A stretch of DNA of 64,000 bases from Oscillospiraceae bacterium (GCA_015068935.1 SVJO01000001.1:62001-126000); one strand, 5' to 3'. Counted from the stretch's first letter, positions 35,005-45,060 are shown. The notes: generated by a model from the letters alone, not told the origin. Numbers and translations are program-made.

Positions 35005-35631
35005 TTAAGATACTGTTAAAAAAAGCGGAGACATCATCTCAAGAAAAATGGGTTCTACATACGACTCAAGCAAGGCAGAAAATAGCGAAACTAAAAAAAG
35101 CGCTGTCATTTTAATTAAAAAAGGAGGTAATACTGTTTTCATATCTGATTTCCCTTTAAAAAGAGAAACAGAAAACTGAAGACAAGTCAAAAGTGTAAGT
35201 GCATAACACGGCAGTAAAATCAGCTGATGAGGCAACATTGCGCCAAACACAAACACCATTGCCCTGATGCCGTAAATTTTAAAAACAAAAAACAAAGTGA
35301 ACCAGAATGAATAACCGAGTACAGATGAAACTATAACTATAAACGGCGAGCCGACAACCATTACAGAAAGCAATATAAGAAGAATATACAGCTTCAGGTT
35401 AGATTCAACTGCCATTTTAAAAATATTAAAAGAATCTGAGCCTGATGAGTTTATGCTTTTAAAAAAATCATCAAAATATATTGAAAGCTCTTTAAGGCTC
35501 AGTTCGGACAATCCTAAAACACAAGCGGCGGCAACAATGCCGCCGCACACAAAAGCACACAAAATCAAAACATAATATGTAATATTACTTTTAATATGAA
35601 AAATGCATGTCCTTCGTATATTTGTAATCAT
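35005..35631 (-). CDS. spoIIM: stage II sporulation protein M
   Basis: A 208-residue polytopic membrane protein with about five hydrophobic helices, matching SpoIIM. The pattern is GxxxAAxxVLGLSEL near residue 35 and YGIRAMVFVFGAMLPHQLI near residue 125. SpoIIM is the membrane scaffold of the SpoIID-SpoIIM-SpoIIP machine that thins septal peptidoglycan and drives engulfment. GGAAGAG lies before the ATG. It lies between purA and xerD on the same strand. Confidence 0.88.
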   Translation of the reverse strand: MITNIRRTCIFHIKSNITYYVLILCAFVCGGIVAAACVLGLSELSLKELSIYFDDFFKSINSSGSDSFNIFKMAVESNLKLYILLILLSVMVVGSPFIVIVSSVLGYSFWFTLFFVFKIYGIRAMVFVFGAMLPHQLILLPCYALTLLTCLQFSVSLFKGKSDMKTVLPPFLIKMTALFLVSLFSALLESYVEPIFLEMMSPLFLTVS

Positions 35632-35696
35632 TTTATCACTCTTCCCATGTAAATTTTTATATTAATTTATATGAGAAGAAAACGCAAAAAATTACA

Positions 35697-36989
<1,293 letters not shown>

Positions 36990-37068
36990 TCACAAATATA
37001 TTTAATCCTGAATTCAGACGTGAGCTTATCCTTTTCAGTTCATAATCTGTCAAGACCTATACTTTAAT

Positions 37069-37097
37069 ATAATACCAAACATTAAGCCAAAAATCAA
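37069..37097 (-). promoter_or_regulatory. sigma-A-type promoter of purA
   Basis: TTGATT and TATTAT on the reverse strand, 17 bases apart. The leader from here to the ATG is about 95 bases and contains a short GCTCAC/GTGAGC inverted repeat. Confidence 0.55.
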
Positions 37098-37149
37098 GTT
37101 TTTTTAATAAAATAATATAATAATTTTCTTTATCTTTTTTAAAAAACAG

Positions 37150-37179
37150 TTGACAAAATACTTTTCTTTGTGTTATAAT
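37150..37179 (+). promoter_or_regulatory. promoter of the L21-Prp-L27 operon
   Basis: Consensus TTGACA and TATAAT with an 18-base spacer, placing the transcript start just ahead of the L21 leader. Confidence 0.8.
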
Positions 37180-37187
37180 TCTAAATA

Positions 37188-37269
37188 GCCGCGTGTGAAA
37201 GGTCTCAAACGGTCTATTTTACCTACCTTGAATTTATAACACAGCGAGCAAGGATGGAGGAGGTGCGAT
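37188..37269 (+). ncRNA. ribosomal protein L21 leader
   Basis: The segment from GCGTGTGAAAGGTC to the ribosome binding site contains the known elements of the Firmicutes L21 leader: AAGGTCTCAAACGGTCT, ACCTACCTTGAA and the 3' part CAGCGAGCAAGG. GCG..TG at the 5' end pairs with the CAGCGAGC side. This RNA lies ahead of rplU operons and is thought to serve autoregulation by an operon product. No terminator is visible within it. Confidence 0.85.
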
Positions 37270-37581
37270 ATGTACGCAATTATTGAAACAGGCGGAAAAC
37301 AGTACAAAGTAGCTGAGGGTGATACAATTTTTGTTGAGAAGCTCGGAGCAAGCGAAGAAGAGACTGTTTCTTTCGACAAAATCATAGCTGTAGGCGAAGG
37401 TGCTGACTTAAAGGTTGGTGCTCCTTACGTTGAAGGTGCTAAGGTTTCTGCTAAGGTTTTAAAGGAAGGCAAAGCTAAGAAAGTTATTGTCTTTAAGTAT
37501 AAGCCGAAGAGCGGTTACAAGAAAAAGCAGGGACACAGACAGCCCTACACAAAAGTTGTAATTGAAAAAATAGAAGCGTAA
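37270..37581 (+). CDS. rplU: 50S ribosomal protein L21
   Basis: A 103-residue L21 with the standard start [17 protein letters not shown] and the C-terminal [19 protein letters not shown] that binds 23S rRNA. GGAGGAGGTG precedes the ATG. It is the first gene of the conserved rplU-prp-rpmA unit. Confidence 0.98.
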   Translation: MYAIIETGGKQYKVAEGDTIFVEKLGASEEETVSFDKIIAVGEGADLKVGAPYVEGAKVSAKVLKEGKAKKVIVFKYKPKSGYKKKQGHRQPYTKVVIEKIEA

Positions 37582-37583
37582 TC

Positions 37584-37922
37584 ATGATTAAAGTTACGAT
37601 TTTCTATCAAAAGAAAAATTCTGTCAGCGGTTTTAAAATCGAAGGTCATTCAGGCTATAGCGAAAAAGGCAGCGACATTGTTTGCTCTGCTGTCACCACT
37701 GTTGCAATGACTGTTGTAAACGGTCTTACCGACGTTGTCGGCATAAGAACAAAAGCTAAAGTCTGTGACGGTTTTTTGGAATGTATATTCCCAAAGAAAT
37801 TAAGTGCTGAACAAGAGTACGGTGCTAAAGTGCTGACAGACAGTATGTATTTAACTTTGAAAAACATCGAACAACAGTATAAAGATTATATTGTTATTAT
37901 TGAACGGAGGTGCAGCAAATGA
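37584..37922 (+). CDS. prp: ribosomal-processing cysteine protease Prp
   Basis: A 112-residue protease of the YsxB family that removes the N-terminal extension of ribosomal protein L27. The catalytic His22 (GHSGYSEKG) and Cys34 (DIVCSAV) are both in place. It begins two bases after the rplU stop and its TGA overlaps the rpmA ATG as ATGA, so it is made in step with its substrate. No strong ribosome binding site of its own is visible. Confidence 0.95.
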   Translation: MIKVTIFYQKKNSVSGFKIEGHSGYSEKGSDIVCSAVTTVAMTVVNGLTDVVGIRTKAKVCDGFLECIFPKKLSAEQEYGAKVLTDSMYLTLKNIEQQYKDYIVIIERRCSK

Positions 37923-38203
37923 TCAGATTTGACATTCAGCTTTTTGCTCATAAAAAGGGTGTCGGCAGCACAAGAAACGGCCGTGACAGCGAGGCAAAAC
38001 GTCTTGGTGTTAAAAAGGCAGACGGACAGACAGTTCTCGCAGGAAATATCCTCGTAAGACAGAGAGGAACAAAAATTCACCCTGGAGTGAACGTCGGCAA
38101 AGGCGGAGACGATACATTATTTGCTTTAGTAAGCGGTCAGGTAAAATTTGAACGCAAAGGCAAAAACAAAAAGCAGGTAAGTGTTTACGAAGTAACTGCT
38201 TAA
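37919..38203 (+). CDS. rpmA: 50S ribosomal protein L27 with cleavable N-terminal extension
   Basis: A 94-residue L27. The N-terminus [14 protein letters not shown] has the Firmicutes pro-sequence, with the Prp cleavage site expected around LFA-HKKG, followed by the conserved [19 protein letters not shown]. Removal of the extension frees the residues that reach the peptidyl-transferase centre. ATG 37919 is preceded by GGAGG at eight bases; the in-frame GTG at 37910 is inside that site. A hairpin ends the operon. Confidence 0.97.
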   Translation: MIRFDIQLFAHKKGVGSTRNGRDSEAKRLGVKKADGQTVLAGNILVRQRGTKIHPGVNVGKGGDDTLFALVSGQVKFERKGKNKKQVSVYEVTA

Positions 38204-38219
38204 TTTTTTGAAATTTTAG

Positions 38220-38264
38220 GGTGTTTTTAAAATACGGTCCACGTTTTTTAAAAACACCTTTTTT
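38220..38264 (+). terminator. terminator of the rplU-prp-rpmA operon
   Basis: GGTGTTTTTAA pairs with TTAAAAACACC over a 17-base loop and is followed by TTTTTT. Confidence 0.88.
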
Positions 38265-38320
38265 ATTCCCTTGCATTTTTAAGTGTCAGGGTTTTTTCAA
38301 TCTATACAGGAGATAAACTA

Positions 38321-39004
38321 ATGGCCATATTTGCAATTTCTGATTTACATTTAAGTTTTTCGGTTAATAAGCCGATGGACATTTTTGGCAGCCAATGGGA
38401 AAATTACACTGATATTTTAAAACAAAACTGGATAAATTCAATCGGTGACGATGATATCGTTCTCATGCCCGGTGACATCTCCTGGGGTACTTATTTAAAA
38501 GATGCGCTTGATGATTTTAAGTTTATTGACAATCTTCCTGGCAAAAAAATTATTACAAAAGGAAATCATGACTATTGGTGGGAAACAATAACAAAAATGA
38601 ATTCGTTTTTAAAAGCCAACAATTTAAAAAACATTCAGTTTCTCCACAACTCAGCTGTTCTTTATAAAAACACTGCAATTTGCGGGACAAAGGGTTATCC
38701 TGACAATCTAACTAAGGCTGATGATGAAAGGCTTTTCCAAAGAGAGCTGTTTCGTCTTAGCTTGTCTTTAGATGAGGCAAAAAAACTTAACCCCGAAAAA
38801 ATTATTGTAATGCTCCACTACCCGCCTGATCTTCATTCAGATTTTGCAAATGTTATGAAGGAAAAAGGTGTTGACTTTTGTGTATATGGCCATCTGCATG
38901 CCCAAAGCACAAAAAATGCATTTACAGGCACAGCAAAAGGTATTAGGTATGAACTTGTTTCATGCGACCATTTAAAATTTAATCCTGTTCAAATTGTTTT
39001 ATAA
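38321..39004 (+). CDS. calcineurin-like metallophosphoesterase
   Basis: A 227-residue phosphoesterase with the metal ligands in SDLHLSF, PGDISWG, KGNHDYWW, MLHYPP and YGHLHAQS. The family includes predicted phosphohydrolases of the serine/threonine phosphatase fold; the substrate is unknown. AGGAGATAAACTA precedes the ATG. It lies 47 bases before the sigma factor gene and could share a transcript with it. Confidence 0.88.
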   Translation: MAIFAISDLHLSFSVNKPMDIFGSQWENYTDILKQNWINSIGDDDIVLMPGDISWGTYLKDALDDFKFIDNLPGKKIITKGNHDYWWETITKMNSFLKANNLKNIQFLHNSAVLYKNTAICGTKGYPDNLTKADDERLFQRELFRLSLSLDEAKKLNPEKIIVMLHYPPDLHSDFANVMKEKGVDFCVYGHLHAQSTKNAFTGTAKGIRYELVSCDHLKFNPVQIVL

Positions 39005-39050
39005 CTATTAATTTTGACAAAACGATAACACAAAGGAGGTGCTCTCGGCT

Positions 39051-39623
39051 ATGGAAAATGAATTTATGCTTATTCAAAAAGCTTCAAAAAACAACGTGGA
39101 AGCCTTTGAAAAACTAATACAACCCTACACTGCCCGACTGTTAAATCATGCATACAGAATGTTAAATAATCGCGAAGATGCCGAAGATGCACTTCAGGAG
39201 GCTTATCTTAAGATATTTACTTCACTGTATAAATTTGAGGGACACTCCTCATTTAAAACGTGGGCATACCGAATAGTTACAAATGTTTGTATTGATATGC
39301 TCAGAAAACAGAAAAAAACTTGTGAAACAAGCTTAAATGTGACAAACGAAGACGGAGAACACGAAATCGTAATTCCAGATTATACATATTCTCCCGAAAT
39401 TTCAGTTCAGAAAAAATCGGCATCTGATGCCTTGAAAAACGCTCTTGAAAACCTCAACGAAGAGCATAAAATCGTTGTTGTTCTACGTGATATTGACGGA
39501 CTTTCCTATGATGAAATAGCACACGTCACTTCTACTAACGTCGGAACAGTCAAATCAAGGATAAACAGGGCAAGAATTCAATTAAAAAAACTTTTGGAAA
39601 AAAACAGGGAACTTTTTACTTAA
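39051..39623 (+). CDS. ECF RNA polymerase sigma factor
   Basis: A 190-residue extracytoplasmic-function sigma factor. Region 2 (about residues 20-85) has ALQEAYLKIFTSLYKF and FKTWAYRIVTNVCIDMLRK. Region 4 (about 125-180) has DGLSYDEIAHVTSTNVGTVKSRINRARIQLKK, the -35 binding helix-turn-helix. The ATG at 39051 follows AAGGAGGT; an in-frame GTG at 39039 overlaps that site. The next gene encodes a zinc-finger anti-sigma factor, so the pair should respond to an envelope signal. Targets are unknown. Confidence 0.93.
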   Translation: MENEFMLIQKASKNNVEAFEKLIQPYTARLLNHAYRMLNNREDAEDALQEAYLKIFTSLYKFEGHSSFKTWAYRIVTNVCIDMLRKQKKTCETSLNVTNEDGEHEIVIPDYTYSPEISVQKKSASDALKNALENLNEEHKIVVVLRDIDGLSYDEIAHVTSTNVGTVKSRINRARIQLKKLLEKNRELFT

Positions 39624-39659
39624 ATTAACGTCTATAATTATTGAAAGGAGGCTTTCTGA

Positions 39660-40598
39660 ATGAAAACTGATTGCAGTGAAATCAATAAATTAATACCGCT
39701 TTATGTTGATGATATGCTCACTCATATTGATGCTGCATCTGTCAGAGAACATTTAAGCGAATGTGAGGATTGCCGCCAGGAGTATGAGTTCCTTAAAAAT
39801 ATTATAGCTACCGCTTCAGAATTGCCTAAAATTAAACCATCAGACGATTTTAATGAAAGATTACATAATAAACTTATTGAAGCAAGAAAAAACAACTACA
39901 AAACTGCACTTTCTAAGTTCAGAAAAATTTCAGCTGCAGCTCTTTCAGCAGTAGCCGTTATTGCAATTTCTGTTGTTTCGTTAAATGTTTTAGATGAAAA
40001 GGATATTTCTGTTTCACCTGATTCGTCCGTTTCGACGGTTGAGCCGCTCGAGATTGCTTCGGAGAGAATGGCAGTTTTACCTCAAGAATCTGAGGCGCCT
40101 GAAAAAACAAAGAATGAAACAGAACAGGTTGTTAAGGAAGAAAAGAACAATAAGACATCTGAGACAGAAAAATCAGACAAACAAGATAAAACAACTCAGT
40201 CACATGTTGCTCAGCCTGCAAACATTTTACCAATTGAAGAAGATGCATCATCAGGCAGCAGAACTGTTACTCCCAGAGTTTCTGTGCCTCCAAAGGTTAA
40301 GGTAACTGTCAATGTAACAGTTGAGCGTTCGCTCAGGCCGTTAATTAAGGAAATACTTTCAGTTTATCCTTATTCAAATGGTGCCTACTCTCTTCCAACT
40401 GCTGATTATAATAACGTTATGGCAGACCTTGAAGCTTTTGGAGCAACGACAAGCACAACACGCGAGGATAAAACGTCGACTTATGCACAGCTTACAGAAA
40501 AGCTGATGACGTCTCAGGCAGGCGAAAAAGATTTAATCCAGAAAAAACTTGACCAGATTGATTCAGAAATTTCAAACAGATATATAATTCTAAACTAA
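39660..40598 (+). CDS. zinc-finger anti-sigma factor with large extracytoplasmic domain
   Basis: A 312-residue membrane protein. The N-terminal zf-HC2 motif HLSECEDCRQEY (residues ~30-42) is the anti-sigma domain that holds ECF sigma factors. One transmembrane helix lies at about residues 88-105. Outside there is a charged low-complexity linker rich in Glu, Lys and Thr (about 130-190), then a compact C-terminal domain of about 105 residues (from VKVTVNVTVERSLRPL) that I do not recognise. The AAAGGAGG site gives a clear start. It is the second gene of the sigma/anti-sigma pair. Confidence 0.88.
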   Translation: MKTDCSEINKLIPLYVDDMLTHIDAASVREHLSECEDCRQEYEFLKNIIATASELPKIKPSDDFNERLHNKLIEARKNNYKTALSKFRKISAAALSAVAVIAISVVSLNVLDEKDISVSPDSSVSTVEPLEIASERMAVLPQESEAPEKTKNETEQVVKEEKNNKTSETEKSDKQDKTTQSHVAQPANILPIEEDASSGSRTVTPRVSVPPKVKVTVNVTVERSLRPLIKEILSVYPYSNGAYSLPTADYNNVMADLEAFGATTSTTREDKTSTYAQLTEKLMTSQAGEKDLIQKKLDQIDSEISNRYIILN

Positions 40599-40636
40599 AA
40601 AATATGCTAAGTGACTAAAGTTACTTAGCATATTTT
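40599..40636. terminator. bidirectional terminator between the anti-sigma gene and the 6S-like RNA
   Basis: AAAATATGCTAAGT pairs with ACTTAGCATATTTT over a ten-base loop, with A and T runs on both sides. It can end the sigma operon on one strand and the RNA on the other. Confidence 0.9.
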
Positions 40637-40644
40637 TTTAAATA

Positions 40645-40851
40645 TAATAATCCCGCAATGCCGTGTAGATACGATTAATTTTTACCTGCAGATGCAGGTG
40701 GGTATTCTGCCGTTTGCTTTATATGTCCCCTGACCTTATATAAAGGGGGGCGTATATGCCACAAACGAACGCAAATTCCCGTATTAAACGTGTTGGTAAA
40801 TTAAAAATCGCTTATCACGAACACCGCAGGATTTAATGTGTTTGTTCCTAT
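40645..40851 (-). ncRNA. ssrS: 6S-like RNA
   Basis: A ~200-base RNA with its own promoter on the reverse strand. The ends form a closing stem (AATCCTGCGGTGTTCGTG with CACGGCATTGCGGGATT) that pairs throughout only if read on this strand, because it uses G-U pairs. Inside, long rod-like pairing continues (CGATT/AATCG, TTTACC/GGTAAA, GGG..TGC..CGTTTGT with GCAAACG..GCA..CCC), interrupted by a bubble whose 3' side has a small ACCTGC/GCAGGT hairpin. The TGTTCG/CGGCA pair near the ends and the bubble resemble 6S RNA, which binds the housekeeping RNA polymerase. The ends are approximate. Confidence 0.75.
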
Positions 40852-40857
40852 GAATAT

Positions 40858-40886
40858 ATTATACCACCGCCTGCAAAAAATATCAA
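40858..40886 (-). promoter_or_regulatory. promoter of the 6S-like RNA
   Basis: TTGATA and TATAAT on the reverse strand with 17-base spacing, immediately upstream of the structured RNA. Confidence 0.75.
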
Positions 40887-40990
40887 TAATTTTAATTCAA
40901 AAAAAATTATTAAATTACAGTGAAAAGTCTTTTATTTTTCTCTAAAATATGGTATGATTATATAGAATATGTATTTGGAGGCATGATTTT

Positions 40991-42910
40991 ATGAAAGAAA
41001 AATTTTATATAACAACTGCTATTGCTTATACATCACGTAAGCCTCATATCGGAAATACTTACGAAATTGTATTAACAGATGCTATTGCAAGATATAAAAA
41101 GATGCTGGGCTATGATGTTTATTTTCTCACAGGCACAGACGAACATGGTCAGAAAATTGAGGAAATAGCAAAAGACGCAGGGGTTTCACCTAAGGAATAT
41201 GTTGACGGTGTTGCAGGGGAAATCAAGAAAATCTGGGATTTAATGAATACTGATTATGATAAATTTATCAGAACAACTGATGACTATCACGTTGAGGCTG
41301 TTCAGAAGATATTTAAAAAACTCTATGACCAGGGTGATATTTATAAGGGTGAGTATGAAGGTCTTTATTGTGTTCCCTGCGAGTCCTTTTTCACAGAAAC
41401 ACAGCTTGTTGACGGCAAATGCCCTGACTGCGGACGTGAAGTAGTTAAAACAAAGGAAGAAGCATATTTCTTTAAAATGAGTAAATATCAGGACAGACTT
41501 ATTAAATACATCGAAGAAAATCCTGAATTTATTCAACCTGAAAGCAGAAAAAAGGAAATGATTAATAATTTCTTAAAACCGGGACTTCAGGATTTATGCG
41601 TTTCAAGAACGTCATTTAAATGGGGCGTTCCTGTTACATTTGACGATAAGCACGTTATCTATGTGTGGATTGATGCTCTTTCCAACTATATTACGGCTCT
41701 TGGCTATTCTCCTGACAAAAAATCAGAATTATACGAAAAATACTGGCCTGCCGATGTCCATATCATAGGAAAAGATATTCTTCGTTTCCATACGATTTAC
41801 TGGCCTATAATGCTTATGGCACTTTCCCAGCCGCTACCAAAACAGATTTTCGGTCATCCATGGCTGCTTTCAGGAATTGATAAAATGAGTAAATCAAGAG
41901 GAAATGTTCTTTATGCTGATGATTTAGTTAGTCAATTCGGCGTCGACGCAATCAGATATTATCTTTTAGCTGAAATGCCCTACGCACAGGACGGAACAAT
42001 TTCCTATGAAAATATTATATCCCGCTATAATGCCGACCTTGCAAATAATTTAGGAAACTTAGTCAGCAGAACTGTTGCAATGAGCAAAAAATATTTTGAC
42101 GGCAAAATTATGCCTCAGTTTGAAGGCGAATTTGATGCTGATTTAAGAGACTGTGTATTTAAATGTGTCAAAAATTTCAAAGAAAAGATGGATACATTCC
42201 ACACAGCTGATGCTTTAGCGGAAATATTTGCCCTGTGCAGACGTTCAAATAAATATATTGATGAAACAATGCCTTGGAGCTTAGCTAAAGACGAATCCCA
42301 AAAAGAACGCCTTGGAGGTGTTCTCTACAATCTCATTGAAACTATCAGAATTATAGCTGTTATGTTACAGCCCTTTATGCCGCAAACAGCTGAAAGTATC
42401 TTTGAGCAGATTAATGCAAAAGAAAAATCATGGGACTCTGTTCAGGGTTTCGGTTTAACAGAAGAAGGCTCATCAGTCGGCGATAGCAAAATGCTTTTTG
42501 CACGTCTCGACGAAAAAAAGCTGCTTGATGAGCTTACAAAGGAAGAAACATCTAAAGATAAAGAAAAAGAGACTTCAATTGATGCAAATCTTATAACTAT
42601 TGACGATTTTGCAAAACTTGAAATCAAAGTAGGTCTTGTAGTTAAATCAGAAAAAGTAGAAGGCTCTGACAAACTCTTAGTCTCTCAAATTAAAATAGGC
42701 GACGAAACAAGACAGATTGTCTCAGGAATTGCTAAATACTACACTCCTGATGAATTTGTCGGCAAGAAAGTCTGTGTTGTTACTAACTTAAAGCCTGTTA
42801 AACTCTTTGGTGTTCTCTCAGAAGGAATGGTTTTAGCAGGAAAAGATAAAAAGGATTTATCTGTAATAACCTTAGATAAAGATATTCCTGACGGAACGCG
42901 TATAAGCTAA
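40991..42910 (+). CDS. metG: methionyl-tRNA synthetase
   Basis: A 639-residue enzyme charging tRNA-Met. The class I signatures are present: TAIAYTSRKPHIGN in place of HIGH near residue 10 and KMSKSRGNV near residue 300. A zinc-binding segment CVPCESFF..CPDCG and a C-terminal tRNA-binding EMAP-like domain (about 540-639, with KLEIKVGLVVKSEKVEGSDKL) complete the Firmicutes form. GGAGG precedes the ATG. No T-box is visible in its upstream region, which instead contains the 6S-like RNA on the other strand. Confidence 0.97.
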   Translation: MKEKFYITTAIAYTSRKPHIGNTYEIVLTDAIARYKKMLGYDVYFLTGTDEHGQKIEEIAKDAGVSPKEYVDGVAGEIKKIWDLMNTDYDKFIRTTDDYHVEAVQKIFKKLYDQGDIYKGEYEGLYCVPCESFFTETQLVDGKCPDCGREVVKTKEEAYFFKMSKYQDRLIKYIEENPEFIQPESRKKEMINNFLKPGLQDLCVSRTSFKWGVPVTFDDKHVIYVWIDALSNYITALGYSPDKKSELYEKYWPADVHIIGKDILRFHTIYWPIMLMALSQPLPKQIFGHPWLLSGIDKMSKSRGNVLYADDLVSQFGVDAIRYYLLAEMPYAQDGTISYENIISRYNADLANNLGNLVSRTVAMSKKYFDGKIMPQFEGEFDADLRDCVFKCVKNFKEKMDTFHTADALAEIFALCRRSNKYIDETMPWSLAKDESQKERLGGVLYNLIETIRIIAVMLQPFMPQTAESIFEQINAKEKSWDSVQGFGLTEEGSSVGDSKMLFARLDEKKLLDELTKEETSKDKEKETSIDANLITIDDFAKLEIKVGLVVKSEKVEGSDKLLVSQIKIGDETRQIVSGIAKYYTPDEFVGKKVCVVTNLKPVKLFGVLSEGMVLAGKDKKDLSVITLDKDIPDGTRIS

Positions 42911-42916
42911 ATAATA

Positions 42917-42950
42917 AAAGAAACTGTCCTAAAAATCGGGCAGTTTCTTT
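42917..42950 (+). terminator. terminator of metG
   Basis: AAAGAAACTGTCC pairs with GGGCAGTTTCTTT over an eight-base loop, directly behind the metG stop. Confidence 0.85.
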
Positions 42951-42963
42951 AATAGCACCTGTT

Positions 42964-43137
42964 TCAGTTATCTCCTCTCAGGAGATTTTCTGCATAATCT
43001 TTTAAGCTTTCAAAAGAATTAACACCGCCTGAGCGCGACTGAATCTGTTCTCTGACATAGTCAGGAAGTGTATTGAAATATTGTCTTGCCTCAGATTCAT
43101 TTTCTAAGACTTCATTTAGTCCGGGATATTTTTGCAT
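42964..43137 (-). CDS. small soluble protein of 57 residues
   Basis: The ATG at 43137 is preceded by AAGGAGAGG. The peptide is acidic and polar (start MQKYPGLNEVLENESEAR, a central YFNTLPDYVREQIQ helix) with no membrane segment. Conserved-looking Pro, Tyr and Gln residues suggest a real short protein of the kind annotated as hypothetical in Clostridia. No function can be assigned. It is read toward the metG terminator. Confidence 0.6.
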   Translation of the reverse strand: MQKYPGLNEVLENESEARQYFNTLPDYVREQIQSRSGGVNSFESLKDYAENLLRGDN

Positions 43138-43269
43138 AACGTATCCTCTCCTTCTTTTGTAAATTTGCTTATATTTTATGCAGAAAAGGATTTTTAATAC
43201 ACTTTTTTACTAATATTTAATCAGAAAAAAGATATAATAATCTCATAACAATATATAAGGAGAAAAGAC

Positions 43270-45060
43270 ATGTTTATAACAGAGGATATAAAATATATTG
43301 GTGTAGATGACCACAAGGTTGATTTATTTGAAGGTCAGTATGTTGTCCCAAATGGTATTTCCTATAACTCCTATGCTATTTTAGATGAAAAAATCGCAAT
43401 TATGGACACCGTTGACCAGAACTTCACTCATGAATGGCTTGATAACATACAAAAAACTCTTGACAGGCGCACTCCTGATTATCTTATCATTCAGCATATG
43501 GAGCCTGACCATTCAGCAAATATTTTTAATTTTATGAAACTTTATCCTGATGCCAAAATTGTTTCTTCTTCAAAGGCTTTTACTATGATGAAAGGATTTT
43601 TCGGCACAGAATTTGAAGAAAGACGAATTGTTATAAGCGAAGGAGATACTCTTTCCCTCGGCAAACACAATTTAACATTTGTGACAGCCCCAATGGTTCA
43701 CTGGCCTGAAGTAATTGTAACATATGATAGAACAGATAAAGTTCTTTTTTCAGCTGATGGTTTTGGTAAGTTTGGGGCATTAGATGTCAGCGAAGACTGG
43801 GCATGTGAGGCAAGACGCTATTTTATCGGTATTGTAGGCAAATATGGCGCTCAGGTTCAAAACCTTCTTAAAAAGGCATCAGGACTTGATATAGAGAAGA
43901 TTTGTCCGCTTCACGGTCCCGTATTATCTGAGAATTTGGGATATTACTTAAACTTATATAATATTTGGTCCAGTTATCAGTCCGAATCTGAAGGAATTGT
44001 AATTGCATATACATCAGTGTACGGAAATACAAAAAAGGCTGTAATGCTTTTAGCTGAGAAACTGAAAGAAAACGGCTGTCCCAATGTTGTCTTAAATGAT
44101 TTGGCAAGATGCGATATGGCAGAAGCTGTTGAAGATGCATTCAGATATAATAAAATAGTGTTTGCAACAACCACATACAATGCCGAAATATTCCCGTTCA
44201 TGAGAGAATTTATCAATCATCTCACAGAACGTAATTTCCAAAATAAAACTGTTGCATTCATTGAAAACGGAAGCTGGGCACCGTGCGCAACAAAAGTCAT
44301 GAAGGAAATGCTTAAAAAATCTAAAAATCTGACTTATGCTGAAAATACGGTTAAGATTATGTCAGCATTAAATAATGAAAGCACAGAGGAGCTTAATAAC
44401 CTTTCTAAAGAGCTGTGCAAAGAATATCTTGCCCAGCAGGATGAAACTGCAAACAAAAATGACCTTTCTGCACTGTTTAACATTGGATACGGTCTGTATG
44501 TAGTCACGTCAAACGACGGAAAGAATGATAACGGGCTTATAGTCAACACAGTTACTCAGGTGACAAACACACCAAACAGAATTGCTGTTACAATAAATAA
44601 AGATAACTACTCGCACCATATTATAAAACAATCAGGCAAGATGAATATAAACTGCCTCAGTACAGATGCCCCCTTCTCTGTTTTTGAAAATTTCGGGTTC
44701 CAGAGCGGAAGAAACACAGATAAATTCAAAAATATGGAAGTTATGCGCTCGGATAACGGACTTATTTTCCTCCCAAGACACATAAATTCGTTTATGTCAT
44801 TAACAGTTGAACAATACGTTGATTTGGACACACACGGAATGTTTATATGTTCCGTAACAGAATCAAGAGTTATGTCATCTCTTGAAACAATGACATACAC
44901 GTATTACCAGAACAACGTTAAACCAAAACCTCAAACTGATGGTAAAAAAGGGTTTGTCTGCAAAATCTGCGGATATGTATATGAAGGTGAGACGCTTCCT
45001 GATGATTATGTATGTCCTCTCTGCAAGCATGGGGCATCGGATTTTGAAGAGATAAAATAA
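43270..45060 (+). CDS. flavodiiron protein fused to flavin reductase and rubredoxin domains
   Basis: A 596-residue O2/NO reductase. The N-terminal metallo-beta-lactamase domain has the diiron ligands His76, Glu78, Asp80 and His81 (HMEPDHSAN), a later His in MVHWPE and Asp in SADGFGKFG. A flavodoxin domain (about residues 248-395, YTSVYGNTKKA) follows. Residues ~410-550 look like a flavin-reductase FMN-binding domain, and the C-terminus (about 560-596) is rubredoxin with CKICGYVYEG and CPLCKHG. Having both electron-donor modules in one chain should let it take electrons directly from NAD(P)H or partner flavins. It protects the anaerobe from oxygen or nitric oxide. AAGGAG precedes the ATG. Confidence 0.92.
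   Translation: MFITEDIKYIGVDDHKVDLFEGQYVVPNGISYNSYAILDEKIAIMDTVDQNFTHEWLDNIQKTLDRRTPDYLIIQHMEPDHSANIFNFMKLYPDAKIVSSSKAFTMMKGFFGTEFEERRIVISEGDTLSLGKHNLTFVTAPMVHWPEVIVTYDRTDKVLFSADGFGKFGALDVSEDWACEARRYFIGIVGKYGAQVQNLLKKASGLDIEKICPLHGPVLSENLGYYLNLYNIWSSYQSESEGIVIAYTSVYGNTKKAVMLLAEKLKENGCPNVVLNDLARCDMAEAVEDAFRYNKIVFATTTYNAEIFPFMREFINHLTERNFQNKTVAFIENGSWAPCATKVMKEMLKKSKNLTYAENTVKIMSALNNESTEELNNLSKELCKEYLAQQDETANKNDLSALFNIGYGLYVVTSNDGKNDNGLIVNTVTQVTNTPNRIAVTINKDNYSHHIIKQSGKMNINCLSTDAPFSVFENFGFQSGRNTDKFKNMEVMRSDNGLIFLPRHINSFMSLTVEQYVDLDTHGMFICSVTESRVMSSLETMTYTYYQNNVKPKPQTDGKKGFVCKICGYVYEGETLPDDYVCPLCKHGASDFEEIK

Noticed and set aside
40599-40990. T-box or S-box controlling metG
   Set aside because: No T-box sequence or GGGTGG-type antiterminator on the forward strand; the structure there is better explained as a reverse-strand 6S-like RNA with its own promoter.
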